Of a stretch of 64,000 bases of DNA, positions 10,634-21,365 are shown piece after piece. How positions within the stretch are numbered: position 1 is the first letter of the stretch; each line of letters begins with the position of its first letter. The translations under genes and the position numbers were made by a program. Origin of the DNA: Peltaster fructicola (Eukaryota; Ascomycota; Dothideomycetes); contig CP051139.1 in the NCBI GenBank assembly GCA_001592805.2, positions 2,356,001-2,420,000 of the forward strand. The letters are read 5' to 3'. The notes below the pieces were generated by a model. It searched no databases, had not been told where the DNA came from, and was given only the letters and a program-made list of their open reading frames with translations.

Positions 10634-11186
10634 GTTGAGATCGAGACCAGCTCGCACATCTCGATTATCATGAATTAATGGTATGAACAATGGACGATCA
10701 ACGACCTTGTAAGAGAAAAGAAATAGCAAAGCAAAGACGAACAAAGCTGAATGACCATGTATGAAAGGGTATGATTGCGCTCTTTTGTTGACTGACGACC
10801 ACGCCGCAACGCTCACTCACGGTCGGACCTACCTCTGTTGCCGCCTGACTGGGCCGTCTGGCTTAAGGATTGTGCGAGATCGTGCTGACCGACAGCATCA
10901 CGGTCAATAAAAGAATACCGGGCGTCAAACGAGTGGACGTATGTTGTCGTTGAGTGCGGATAGCAAGATTGGACAGCCGGGCGCCTAAACTTCCAACCCT
11001 AACGCCTTTCATTTTGCTGCCAAGACACAACGCGGCGACTGAGTGATTGGCTGCACAACAACATGCTTCGGAGTGATATCGTGGCCGCAAATGTCATTAT
11101 GATAAAAGTATGTACATGACGCGCTGTCGTGGCCGTTTTCCACGGCCTGTATGTCTACGCTAGAAGGGTTATCACATGAAAACAAA
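10634..11186. other. Intergenic: CFEM gene 5' region and GGPP synthase 3' side
   Basis: Probably contains the missing first exon, 5' UTR and promoter of the CFEM gene. Possible minus-strand donors (AG/GTAGGT, CC/GTGAGT) occur near 10820-10835. I could not fix a signal-peptide exon. Confidence 0.4.
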
Positions 11187-12761
11187 TCAAGGTACAGAGG
11201 ATGTTCTGCTGTGCCTGTCAATCCTGAGCTTCTCGAGGATGGCCCTGATGCTATCGCCTTTGCCTTGACCTGCATCTAGCTCGTCGATCAGTGCGAGAGC
11301 CTTCTTGGTGAGGCCTCGGAGCACTCTCCTGGTGTATGCGAAGCTGCCAGTGCGTTCCATGTACATCAGAGCGTATCTCTTCACCTCTTCGTCTTGAGTT
11401 TTCTGCTTCAGAATGTTGATCAGAACCAAGTTGCTGGGATCCGTTCTGATGGAGTGTATGACCGGAAACGAGAACTTTCCTTCTGTCAGATCTTCACACA
11501 AGCCTTTGTTGGCGGTGTATGTGCCATCGGATAGATTGCGATAGTCGTCCAGTATCTGGAACAGAAGTCCTACGGTATTAACAAGAGGAATGTAGTCGCT
11601 GCGTTGGGCTGGTGATGCTAGCACACTGTTGTGGACTGTAGACTCGGCGCACATCAGCTTGATAGCTAGACGGAAGAGTCCACCAGTCTTGTTGCCAACC
11701 ATCTCCAGATAATCATCCTCAGAAGGACAGGTCAATGTATCGCGCCAGAATAGGTCCATGCCTTGTCCGCGATGCAGATTGAGCAGCTCTTCCGTAAATA
11801 TGCGGATGGCCTCGGGGTTGCCAAGCCGCAGAAGCTCCTGAAGGGCACAGAAGTATACGTAGTTCGCCGAGTTGATCGTCTGAGCTGTCCCAAATATCGA
11901 GTGAGCTACCGGCACACCTCTTCTCAGCAAGGAACTGTCTTCCACATCATCGATCAATAAAGAAGCCGTATGCAACATGCCGACTACCTTCGTTATGATG
12001 TCCAAGGAGGCCTTCGGCACCTGTAACCAAGCATTGAATGCTGCAATCATCTCTCCTCGAATGTCCTTGCCAGGATGCTGCTCTAGATAGTTGAATGGGC
12101 CATTCAGTATGTTCTCTTTCTCCGCTGTCCATATCGCAGTGTCTCCGTTGATCAGCTCTTGCCCACTGCCTGCTACAGTATCCGTGTGACCATTGGTCTG
12201 TCTGCTCTCGGCCGCTGCATGGCCAGGTGGTAGGGGAAACGCTGACATCAGGGCAGCCTTGGCAGGATCAGAGTTCCTCTCAGAGCTCCTTGTCGGCGAC
12301 TTCGGTTCTTCCGGAATCGTGTTCTGCGTTCTACTGCCTTGTCGAGAATGACTGAGAAGGCTTCTTCGAGGCCGCGCACTTCGAGGACTATCAGTTGCGT
12401 TGGAAGAGCTTGTTCGTGTGGGTATCGATGCTGGGTTGATTATCTCTCGTGGAGTTGGACTCGTGCTAGCAGAGTCTATCTGACGGGCAGCTTTGTAGGT
12501 TGGCACTTCTTCTGACATAGGCGTGGTAGCGGCATGACCATCTACCCGATCAATAGCACTCGACACCTCCTCCATGAATCGACTTTTGTATCCATCCGTG
12601 ACTTCGCTGCTCAGAACAGAGAGAGGTAGTGATGATTGCGGGACAAAAGGGTTGTCTGTGCCGGCGGCAGAAGGCGCTTGCACAGGCGTGTGTTTGTGCG
12701 TGAATGATAGCTCAGGCGAAGAGACTCGAGATCGTAGTGAGAAGGCTGAATGGAAGGGCAT
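11187..12761 (-). CDS. GGS1: Geranylgeranyl diphosphate synthase
   Basis: Class-I trans-prenyltransferase that condenses isopentenyl with farnesyl diphosphate to C20 GGPP, used for protein prenylation, carotenoids and diterpenes. Single exon, 524 residues, ATG at 12761. The catalytic domain starts near residue 215 ([21 protein letters not shown]). The first Asp-rich motif DDVED is near residue 270 and the second, DDYRN, near 404, with [10 protein letters not shown], the [15 protein letters not shown] metal-binding region and a C-terminal helix. Ordinary GGPP synthases have about 300-350 residues; the first 215 here are Ser/Pro-rich and probably disordered, a known feature of several fungal orthologues. 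No terpene-cluster genes flank it, so a housekeeping role is likely. Confidence 0.94.
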   Translation of the reverse strand: MPFHSAFSLRSRVSSPELSFTHKHTPVQAPSAAGTDNPFVPQSSLPLSVLSSEVTDGYKSRFMEEVSSAIDRVDGHAATTPMSEEVPTYKAARQIDSASTSPTPREIINPASIPTRTSSSNATDSPRSARPRRSLLSHSRQGSRTQNTIPEEPKSPTRSSERNSDPAKAALMSAFPLPPGHAAAESRQTNGHTDTVAGSGQELINGDTAIWTAEKENILNGPFNYLEQHPGKDIRGEMIAAFNAWLQVPKASLDIITKVVGMLHTASLLIDDVEDSSLLRRGVPVAHSIFGTAQTINSANYVYFCALQELLRLGNPEAIRIFTEELLNLHRGQGMDLFWRDTLTCPSEDDYLEMVGNKTGGLFRLAIKLMCAESTVHNSVLASPAQRSDYIPLVNTVGLLFQILDDYRNLSDGTYTANKGLCEDLTEGKFSFPVIHSIRTDPSNLVLINILKQKTQDEEVKRYALMYMERTGSFAYTRRVLRGLTKKALALIDELDAGQGKGDSIRAILEKLRIDRHSRTSSVP

Positions 12762-13447
12762 GGCAAGAATAATGAGAAGCTTCCGAGCTGACGGTTTAGG
12801 CGCTGACGATCTCTCGGCTCAACACAATGACCGACTTCCGAGAATGTGTTGAGTCGCGTCGCAAACACTCAGTGAGTACTCGATAGCACGCATGTAACAA
12901 GTGAATATGAGTTGAGAAGCACGAGTCCAAGGCTTAAGTTGACGGACACGGTTGCTGATCAGCCGTAGCTTCAGCTCCCTTGTCACTCGCTTGCGCACCT
13001 AATCCGAGCTGTCGTGTTCATGGTCATGCGACACCGCGCGAGCGATGACGACCAACGAGAGTGAGCACAGAAGGAGGTCAATCGTCCCGGCTGGAAGGTG
13101 CGTCGTCTGCGCATGGCACTACAAGGATGTCCCTTTTCGTGAGCAGGTTGTTGTCATGCGACCAAAGACTGAGTAGCGCAGCTAGCTCGCAGCCTGGGAA
13201 ACTATCCAAACAGTAGCGAGACAGGAGCTCCGGCAACGCCGTCCATGCTTCGAGGTTGCATCAGATCGATAGATCCTAGCTTGGAAGGTCAGGCAACTGA
13301 CGTGCTGAGGAGTGGTGAGCAATGAGATGATGATATAGCAAGGGCGCCAAGATCCTGACTCGTGAAGCCGAAAGCTAGGGCCACGAGACTTCAAGCTCTA
13401 ACAGAAAATTGTACAGCGGCTGAACGTCACAACTACCAACAGCAACC
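12762..13447. other. Intergenic, divergent promoter region
   Basis: Holds the promoters of GGPP synthase (minus) and NHP2 (plus). The frames visible here are short and unlike protein. No repeat or RNA gene was recognised. Confidence 0.5.
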
Positions 13448-14199
13448 ATGGCCAAAGACAAGAGCGAAGCCGACCTGCGCGAGAAGAAGGAGAAGAAAGA
13501 CAAGAAGCGCAAGCGAGAAGAGGCTGCAACAGAAGATGCAGCTCCAGTGAAGAAGGAGAAAAAGGACAAGAAGAGAAAGTCTGATGCAGCTGATCTCGAT
13601 ACCAATAGCGATACCATCATGACAACAGCGCCAACCGACGACGTCGATGACACACAGATCGAGAAGTCCGAAGTACCGCTGGCAGCATTGGTCCCATTTG
13701 CGAATCCTCTCGCCGATGACAAAGCGCAGAAGAAAGTCCTCAAGAGCGTGAAGAAAGGTAACTGAAGCAGCTGCACACCATTCCATACCCTCCAATACGC
13801 GATACTGACTGTTTACCAGCTGCGAAGAACAAAGCGTTGAAGCGTGGAGTCAAGGAGTGTGTCAAAGCGATACGCAAGTCACCACCTGGCAACCCAGCTA
13901 CACTCATGTCAGCGAACGAGTCACCATCCGGTATTGTCATCCTGGCTGCCGATATCTCTCCTATGGATGTAATCAGCCATATCCCAGTGCTTTGCGAGGA
14001 CCACAACATCCCATACATCTTCGTCCCAAGTCGAGCTGAATTGGGCGCGGCAGGAAGCACAAAAAGACCTACCAGTGTTGTGCTGATCTCGGCGAAAGCT
14101 GGTAAGGGAGTTGAGGGTGAATCTGTTGGAGAGTGGAACGAGACATACAAGGATTTGCACAAGCTGTCGCTTAAGCTTGGTCAGACAGTAAAGGTCTGA
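13448..14199 (+). CDS. NHP2: H/ACA ribonucleoprotein complex subunit 2 (NHP2, L7Ae family)
   Basis: Core protein of H/ACA snoRNPs that guide rRNA pseudouridylation in the nucleolus. Exons 13448-13757 and 13820-14199 with a 62-nt intron (donor GTAACT, CTGAC branch at 13805, acceptor ACCAG) give 229 residues. The L7Ae domain starts at the splice (AAKNKALKRGVKECVKAIR) and includes GIVILAADISPMDVISHIP, the EDHNIPYIFVPSRAELG RNA-contact region and ELGAAGSTKRPTSVV. Yeast Nhp2 has about 156 residues; the extra 95 or so at the N-terminus are runs of Lys, Glu and Asp with bipartite nuclear-signal character (EKKDKKRKREE), followed by an acidic stretch and VPLAALVPFANPLAD, which belongs to the conserved core. 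Confidence 0.93.
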
Positions 14200-14509
14200 G
14201 TACTATACTGCGCGGTGTTCGGCGTCAGGCATGCACGACTTATGTATATCAGCAATTGGATGCTCAGGTTTCCTCGATCAGTGATATGCAGCACTTCTCT
14301 CATATGAAGGTGCACAACCTGCACCACTGGTCGTCTAATGACTTCCCAAGATGTGTTGATGTGATGTAAAGCATGGTCTCGCTAAAGAGGGTAACACTGA
14401 CAATGGTTGGTTGAAGCATTTGTTCATCATATTATCAAGGAAGGTCACGAGTGTATATCTAAAAGAATGGCAGCTAATGGCTGGCTGCAGAGAAGGGCCG
14501 TTCCGATCA
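14200..14509. other. Intergenic between convergent genes
   Basis: 3' flanks of NHP2 and the SGSI-repeat membrane protein. No gene or repeat is visible. Confidence 0.5.
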
Positions 14510-16562
14510 CTATGGCTCTTCCCACTGTGACCATCCGAACGCCAGCTCTAACATGCGCATCAGGCGCTTGAGAAAAGACCTTGATTCCGTCTCGACTCCA
14601 ATGCCCAGATCGATGCTGCCAGAGCGAGTAGATACTTCGACCAAGCTTCCACCAACACCCTTGCGACCAACGACTTTCTTGAATGAAGAGAGGACGTCAA
14701 TGACCCGGTCCGTCTTCACATTATGACCATGAACAATTATACTGCCAGAAGTGGCCATAGCAATGAGAATGCCCTCCCATTCGTCAGGATATCGCAGTAC
14801 GATAGAGCCAGAACCCTGTGTGGAATCATGCTTGGAATGCATATGCTTGAGTGCACCACCATCGTATGGCGTAAGTATCTGCAAGGAAGTCGAACCGCTG
14901 CCAGTGCTCGTTCGAAGTTGACTTCCAGCGCTGGAGTTGAAAGGAATGATTGTGGCTACGATAGCGCCTGACTGACAGCGAAATGTCGAATGAGTGCCAT
15001 GGATGTACGACCCTGATATCGAGCCGGATGTGCTCTCAACTGTGGTATCATATTCGCGCTTGGGAAGCTCATCCTTTATTGGAAAGCTCGCTCTTATCGA
15101 TCCAGACTTTGATACTGCCTTGAATACAGCAGCGACTGGCTTATCCTTGTCTGCTTTCTTCGGATCAACATCAATGGCCACTGAGCCAGCCTTGGTCGTT
15201 ATGGAGAGTAGATCTCGAAGTGCATATCTACCGTGTATAGAGCCAGAATCAGTATTGATGATAGCCCTTCGGGACGACCAGTATGCGGCGTCGATCGTGC
15301 CAGACGAGGTGACGAATGTACTTGTGTCGAAAATGCTGGTCGATGCTATGCTAGGTTGTCGTTCCACATCAATATCTGAAGGACCAAAAGTAGGCGCGAG
15401 GACAATAATATTGAAATTATTCGCCATTGCAGTCCACTGGTCGAGGGAGAGTCCACTTCTAACATCAATGGCTATTCCCAGCTCAAGACAGGACTCGTAG
15501 CTGGTGTACGGCTCTGCCTGCTCGACGACCGGGAACCCAACCTTGATAGAGTCGTGTGATAGCTCAGCACGCGGGTCAAGGACTTTGAGGCCTGCGGTCG
15601 TCACGAAAGACATTGTGACCTTGATGTCTGCAGTCTGATACTCCGGCGCTGCACGGATCCAGATATTGCCACCAAGTCTGTATTGTGATGACGGTGGAGT
15701 GAGAGCCTCCTCGAAGGTGAAGTTTGAGATACCATGGAAGTCGTACTGCCATAATTTCGGGCGTGTGCTGTAGGTACAGCCAGGAAGAGGAGATGGGACA
15801 GGAAGCGCTTCGTCAGGACTACCATTAGGGTCTTCGGGTTGTATTGGTGACGGTATGGAGTCCTCGGGAGTTTTCTAGTGGAGGTCAGCTCGATCTTGCA
15901 AATACCAAACAACCTACACCCACGTTATTATCATTCTTTGATCGTCGTATACCGAAGACAATGACCACTGTAATGAGTGCAACAGCCAGGAGTATACCCA
16001 AGCACCTTTTGCTTCGTGACCCTATCCGCATGCGCCAGCACTTTTTCCGCTTCGGCTTCCCTCCAGCTGTGAGCTGGCTCTCTTCATCAATGTGCTGGCG
16101 AGTGCCGATCATGCTCTGCGGAGTCCTGTGCGTGCCAAAGAACCCAGCCTGAAGTAAGACCCTCGGCGTGTGTGCGGTTCGAGGCTCACTATGTTCTTCT
16201 GATATACTACCGTACGTGAGATTATCCCGGACATGTCCATCGTTTGCGCGCCGATCAGCGGTCGCTGCATAATAATCTGGTGGTGCAGGCCCTGCATCAA
16301 GCAACGGCGTCTGCTCTGTTGCCCATGTCGGTGGGCGAGAGGAGGTAGGCAGATCTTGTGAATGTGATGGTCGCGCTGGCGAGCTCACAGCTTCCTGCGC
16401 TTTCGAGGATGTGTCATTTTCTACAAAGAGTTGTTGTGGGTGCTGTCGCTGTGAGAAGTAGCCGTCTGTGGGCGAGTCAATGATCTCCGAGTCGCCGTCG
16501 GAGAACAACGAGGAGCCTTCAATGTTGCTGATCGCGTCGTCCTCGAGCTGGTGATTAGACAT
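14510..16562 (-). CDS. Single-pass membrane protein with SGSI-repeat (DUF4097-like) ectodomain
   Basis: Exons 16562-15924 and 15874-14510, joined over a 49-nt intron (donor GTGGGT, CTGAC branch, acceptor CTAG) in phase 0, give 667 residues. The longer frame upstream of 16562 has TTG, not ATG. The first 170 or so residues are acidic, Ser-rich and contain WATEQTPLL and NLTYGSI, which resemble cytosolic sorting tails. A basic KPKRKKCWRMRIGSRSKR stretch precedes one transmembrane helix (LGILLAVALITVVIVFGI), suggesting type-II topology. The outer part has a WQYDF/GISNFTFEEAL segment and then about ten copies of an [S/T]-x-S-G-[ST]-[IV] strand-turn unit spaced 20-40 residues apart, as in adhesin-like beta-solenoids. 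No enzymatic motif is visible. Probably a surface or endomembrane structural protein; the function is unknown. Confidence 0.75.
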
Positions 16563-17760
16563 TCTGGGAGAGTGCTCGCGCAAAACACTGCTACAGGAAG
16601 TGGAAGAGGTGCGACCAACCTTTTGGCATACTCACGAGGGCATGATCAGCCACAAGCAGTGCATTTCAGCTCAGCTCGCAGGCAGCCAGATAAATCGCGA
16701 CTCAAGCTCAGCATGCTTGCCAATCCTTCTGACAGCCCTCAGCGGGGTGCTTGAGGTTGTGTCCAATGACACAAGGACGACTATCGACGTATCTTTGCCA
16801 TGAGGAGTAGTCTTCGTGGTTCGGCCTGTCACGGGAGATCTAACTGTTTCAGGAAGGTCTTGAGCTCTTGGAGCCACATTGCTGTCGTAGAATTCGTTCA
16901 TGCTGACATGGGCCCTGCTGCTGCTGCAATGGTGGCAGAGTAGAGCCAGCGTCCATTCTTGATGGATCTGTGACTGCTTATAAGATATTCTAGCCCTCAG
17001 GCAGCAGCGGTAGTGAGACGCCAACATACGCAATCTGTACAGTGGACACGCGTTCAACATGAGAGCCTAATGGCTCGACAGATCAACAGTTGGAAAGGAC
17101 AAAATGGATTTGATCTCGCTCGGAGAAAATGCACTGCATATCAGCGCTTCCTGCTCGAACTCTTCGACTCTGACAAATGACATCGGCCTGGTCTGATGGC
17201 ATTCGGCGTCTTGTCAATCACCTCAAAAATCTTGTCAACATCGTCTGTATTCACGAGTGTACAAGGTTTTTGCAGACACAATATAAGGTCCTTCTCCGGT
17301 GAGTCTATACAAATCCTTGACCTACATCACACAGAGGTCAATGTGGAGAGTATACATCACTGTCCACGATGCCTCCACTTACCGACAACAATTCCACACT
17401 GCAGCGATCCTAGGGTCTGCGAGACAAGATGAGCACCTTCAGAGTCGATGCAAGGTATCGCTCTACACGAACCTAGACGTCACCTTCGATCTGGTCGAGT
17501 AACAAGCGTGCCATCACGCACTGGCATCGACCACCTAGACGACGGCTTCCGCCGGATCATCCTTTCACCAGATGTACGATCGATGTTGTGTAAGTTGCAC
17601 AGCACTTTCTACATATCCCCTCGACCAGTACCACATTATCCGGTCGTGTTTCTCCACCTCGTGCTGATCATCCTCATGCACCCCACAAAGAGCATGAATC
17701 TTCTCAAGTATAAGAGGCGTTGTATTCTTCCCATTGTTACCTACCATCTATACAACAACG
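16563..17760. other. Intergenic, 1.2 kb divergent promoter region
   Basis: Between the SGSI-repeat gene (minus) and alpha-galactosidase (plus). Several short frames exist but none has family resemblance or a plausible splice chain. A TATA-like GTATAAGA sits near 17707-17714, about 50 bp above the alpha-galactosidase ATG, followed by a pyrimidine-rich start region. Confidence 0.45.
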
Positions 17761-19324
17761 ATGACTCTCAGCTCATCACTCAAAGCAGGCTTGCTGCTCG
17801 CAGGTCTTACTGATGCTGCTGTTCTTATGAACAACGCACTTGCAGCGACTCCTCAGCTAGGTGAGTATCAAGATGAAGTCATCGTCCATCGCCGTTGTGC
17901 TCATCGATCTAGGATGGGACAATTGGAATGCTTTCGGGTGTGATGTTAGCGAAGATCTCCTGCTTGGCACGGCAAAACGCATGGTCGAAATCGGCCTGAG
18001 GGACGCAGGGTACCAATATGTTATTCTGGACGATTGCTGGTCCAATGGCCGTTATCACAATCAATCCCTACGACCTGACTTCACCAAGTTCCCGAACGGC
18101 ATGGCTTACGTTGCAGATCAGATCCACCAGCTTGGGCTTCTGTACGGAATGTATTCAGATGCTGGCTTCTACACCTGTGGCCAGTATGCTGGTAGTCTTG
18201 GCTACGAGACGATTGACGCCAACACGTTTGCTGGATGGGGCGTTGACTACCTCAAGTATGACAACTGCTTCAACGCTGGCGAATCTGGCACCCCAAACAT
18301 CTCATACGCGCGTTACGAGAAGATGTCACGAGCTCTCAACGCCACCGGACGAGAGATCTTCTATTCGATGTGTAATTGGGGACAAGATCGACCTTTCGAT
18401 TGGGCATACTCCATTGCAAACAGCTACAGAATCTCTGGCGACATCTATGATAACTTCGACCGACCTGACGTCAGATGTCCTTGCGAGGGCTTCAAGGAGG
18501 GTGCCAACTGCTGGTTCCCTGGCTACCACTGCAGTGTGGTCAACATCTTCAACAAGGTGGCTTCGTTTGCTCATCGTGGACAACCAGGTGCCTGGCTTGA
18601 TCTGGACATGCTAGAGGTTGGCAATGTAAGAACGATGAAACACATTCGCAGGCTTCGCTAATTAGAGCAGGGTGGCATGAATGATGAGGAGTACAAGACA
18701 CACATGACTATGTGGGCGGTATTGAAGTCTTCATTGGTCATGGGCACTGACATTCGCTCGTTGGACGCTCAAGCGTACAGCATCTACACGAATCCTGCGA
18801 TCCTCGCGATCAACCAAGATCCCACGGGAAGCTCTGCAAACCAGCGCTGGAGCATCCCAGCCTCGTCAGTCAACAAATATGGCATGGGAGAGCTGCAGAT
18901 GTGGGCAGGCTCACTTGCTCAGGGCGAATATGTTGTTGTGCTGTTCAATGGCGCCAACACAGACATGAGTCTCAACGCAACACTTGCCGACATCTTCATC
19001 GATGACGGTGGCGTCAACTCGCAAGAAGCCAAGAGCAGCTGGGACCTGTATGATCTCTGGGCTAACAGAATGCCAAATGCCACCGCCAGTGCTATACTCA
19101 ACAGCAACTCGACAGCAGGCATTGCTGACAGCTCAAAGTATTTGTTCAATTCGACTGCTAAGAGCTTCAAGGATGGCATCATGTCTAACAATACGGTGCT
19201 AATGGGCTCAAAGTGCGGTTCGGTCGGACCTATGGGCACAATCTCAGCAACAGTGCCCAGACATGGTGTCATGGCTTACAGGCTTCGGCCACAAGGAGCT
19301 CCAGTCTCGGCTAACACATACTAG
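17761..19324 (+). CDS. Secreted alpha-galactosidase, glycoside hydrolase family 27
   Basis: Three exons, 17761-17860, 17913-18625 and 18671-19324, with introns of 52 and 45 nt, encode 488 residues. It hydrolyses terminal alpha-1,6-galactose from oligosaccharides and galactomannan outside the cell. The N-terminus (MTLSSSLKAGLLLAGLTDAAV) is a signal peptide. The splice restores LGWDNWNAFGCDV, the GH27 start. DDCWS is the substrate-binding loop, YLKYDNC carries the nucleophile Asp150, and RISGD holds the likely acid/base Asp210. GQPGAWLDLDMLEVGN-GG spans intron 2. The C-terminal beta domain follows, with many N-glycosylation sites (NAT, NST, NNT). Length and order match fungal AglB-type enzymes. 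Confidence 0.95.
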
Positions 19325-19628
19325 CGATACTATATCGCACGTTACGCTGTAATGAGAATGAATTCCATACTGATCACCGTCTGCTGAACACGTTCGTAGC
19401 GAGGAGAGCCTGTCGATCGTCGTGATAACAATAGAGATGTAGTATATTGCTCTTGCCGAATCTTATGCGTGACTTGAGCTCTGGACGAAGCGGCGGCATC
19501 TCGCTAGACACAGCTCAGCATCGAGCCTCGCAATTGTCTTGATACTGAGTAGAAGTTCGAGGAGTCTTGACAGGGCTCAACTTCTGGTCGGCTGATCGTC
19601 TGCGATGGCCAGCCGTGTTCTACCAATA
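19325..19628. other. Intergenic between convergent genes
   Basis: 3' flanks of alpha-galactosidase and the DUF7704-like gene. Nothing recognisable. Confidence 0.5.
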
Positions 19629-20099
19629 TCAATCATATCCCACCTTGAGCAAGAAACAAGTCCGCATCATGGCTCCGACGTACACAAACCCAAGGTTTCC
19701 CCAATACATAGCATTCCACTGGTCCACACGGTAGTAGATGTCCCAGCCTACAGCTTGAACAGAAGCCAGATGACCAAAGTCAGCGATGAGCAGTCCCAGT
19801 AAGAATGTCGCCCAGACTCGTCGATCAGTCGTCACACGCAGGACTAGAGCCTCGTTCAGAGCAAAGACGAAATATAGGTTCGCCAGCTGATAAAGAACAA
19901 TAGACTCTCGCGTTGTGACTGGCCGGCTGTCCTCGGGGATAGTCAACACCATGTACTCCTGCTGGTCCAGTGCTGCATAATAGGCACCAAGTGCTGTGGC
20001 TACTGGCTCGATGTACAAGAAGAACAGCCTGTAGAGCCATGGAATGTTCGTAGACCTGGTAGACCCTGTGCCAGTGGCAGAAACTTTCTTGCTGGTCAT
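19629..20099 (-). CDS. Small multi-pass membrane protein, DUF7704-like
   Basis: 156 residues from the ATG at 20099. After a polar start the protein reads IPWLYRLFFLYIEPVATALGAYYA, the hallmark opening of a fungal family of small four-helix membrane proteins (DUF7704). Further hydrophobic segments are LANLYFVFALNEALVL, WATFLLGLLIADFGHLASV and NLGFVYVGAMMRTCFLL. The function of the family is not known. The last residues (KVGYD) end cleanly. A possible short exon set lies just upstream, with its stop overlapping this ATG (ATGA at 20099-20096). Confidence 0.65.
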   Translation of the reverse strand: MTSKKVSATGTGSTRSTNIPWLYRLFFLYIEPVATALGAYYAALDQQEYMVLTIPEDSRPVTTRESIVLYQLANLYFVFALNEALVLRVTTDRRVWATFLLGLLIADFGHLASVQAVGWDIYYRVDQWNAMYWGNLGFVYVGAMMRTCFLLKVGYD

Positions 20100-20208
20100 G
20101 ATGTTCGGAGAGGCTGTGATTGCTCAAAGTGCTGATATTCCACGGATGTATGAGGCGCTGTCAGCCACGCTATTGCTGTACCACAGATGTCTCAGGCCTC
20201 AGTGGGTG

Positions 20209-20412
20209 TCAGACCGGCTCTACTCGACCAAAGAACAAAGCACAGGCGATACCAATCAGGTGCAGCATGCCAGGAAGATGGATGGCAAGGGAGGCAAAGC
20301 AAGGACTTCGAAGCTGAAATGCTCGCTGCACGCTGACATAATAGAGCTGAACGAAGAGTGTCACGATCAGCGCAGCCAGTAAGAACGGAGACAAAGTAAT
20401 GAAATTAACCTC
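20209..20412 (-). CDS. Possible exon of a small membrane protein (incomplete model)
   Basis: A minus-strand segment after a good acceptor (CCTTTCAG) encodes NFITLSPFLLAALIVTLFVQ and then LAIHLPGMLHLIGIACALFF, two convincing transmembrane helices linked by YYVSVQRAFQLRSP. No in-frame ATG lies above it, and the frame stops at 20209 unless a donor (GTAGAG near 20220) is used to reach a second exon ending at 20096. The composition looks like real membrane protein rather than chance, but I recognise no family and cannot complete the gene. It could belong to an independent gene or to a 5' exon of the DUF7704-like locus. Confidence 0.3.
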   Translation of the reverse strand, partial: EVNFITLSPFLLAALIVTLFVQLYYVSVQRAFQLRSPCFASLAIHLPGMLHLIGIACALFFGRVEPV

Positions 20413-21365
20413 TGAAAGGCATGACGATCCAGAGAGTAGTATATTCTCAGAACTATTGAGAGTAGCATCATCTCGGCAGCTCCTCCTGTTTAGCTGCTGC
20501 TGACCGACCGGCGTAGCCCGAGTCAAGCAGAAGGAAGACAGCCAGCGCACACCTCCTCTGCCTTTCTTTGCTGCCACCACCACATCACACCTTGCCGTTC
20601 AACGATCCTGTCTGTGCGTCGCAACTTTCCTCTCGTACGTTGCGCAGGCAGAGGTAAACAAGAAAGGAGATCTCGACTTCATTTCATCCACCAACTCTAT
20701 GGTTCGGCCCATCACTCCATCCATTCTTTGGCACGCATTCGGCTCGTTCACGCCAAGCTAGCCCTCTGGACTCTGCTGCTGCTGCTGCTACTACTACTAC
20801 TACTACCAGAAGTCAGCGAGGGAGCCATCGTCACCGCCTATCCACAGCGACCGTACCATTCACTACCTCGCAAGGCCACGCAACATATAATCCCTCTCTG
20901 TAGCGCTCAGCGATTGACTTGCTCCTCCCTCCACCGATACCACCTCCTTGAGTTCCTTCACCATCGCGCAATCGGCGCTCGTCTCGGACGACATTGGGCT
21001 CAGATTTCCTTCTCTACACAGCAGTGTGCTGGTACCGACAATCACATTCGCTCCTCGGCTCCCACAGTCACTCAACCTTCTTTATTATTGATTTTATTCC
21101 GGTCAGCTAGGCTCAGAACGTCATCACGCAGAGTCGGTTCGTTCGAGCATTGGACTCTGTCTCGCTGCCGCTGCCGCTGCTATTGCTCGCACGTCACACC
21201 TCTACTGCCACGGTTCTCATTGCACCCTAACGTCGAAAAGAAGAACTGTCATTCAAGAGAGGGCATCCATAACACATCTGGTACTGGTCTCTCGAAACAG
21301 CCCTGTTCCCACGTGGTATACCGCGGCTGCTACGATTCCAGATTTCTAACCTGTGAAAATATAAT
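20413..21365. other. Promoter and long pyrimidine-rich 5' leader of the F-box/WD40 gene
   Basis: CT-rich plus-strand sequence with no conserved ORF. Its long open frame (from about 20614) is low-complexity and out of frame with the F-box gene. It contains a CTG/CTA trinucleotide repeat at 20773-20805. This is typical of the long leaders of fungal regulatory genes. Confidence 0.5.
20773..20805 (+). repeat. Trinucleotide microsatellite (CTG)5(CTA)6
   Basis: Five CTG units followed directly by six CTA units in the leader region of the F-box/WD40 gene. It is perfect over 33 bases. Confidence 0.95.

Noticed and set aside
10612-12868. Isoprenoid biosynthetic cluster around GGPP synthase
   Set aside because: Neighbours are a CFEM protein and NHP2; no terpene cyclase, P450 or phytoene gene is nearby.
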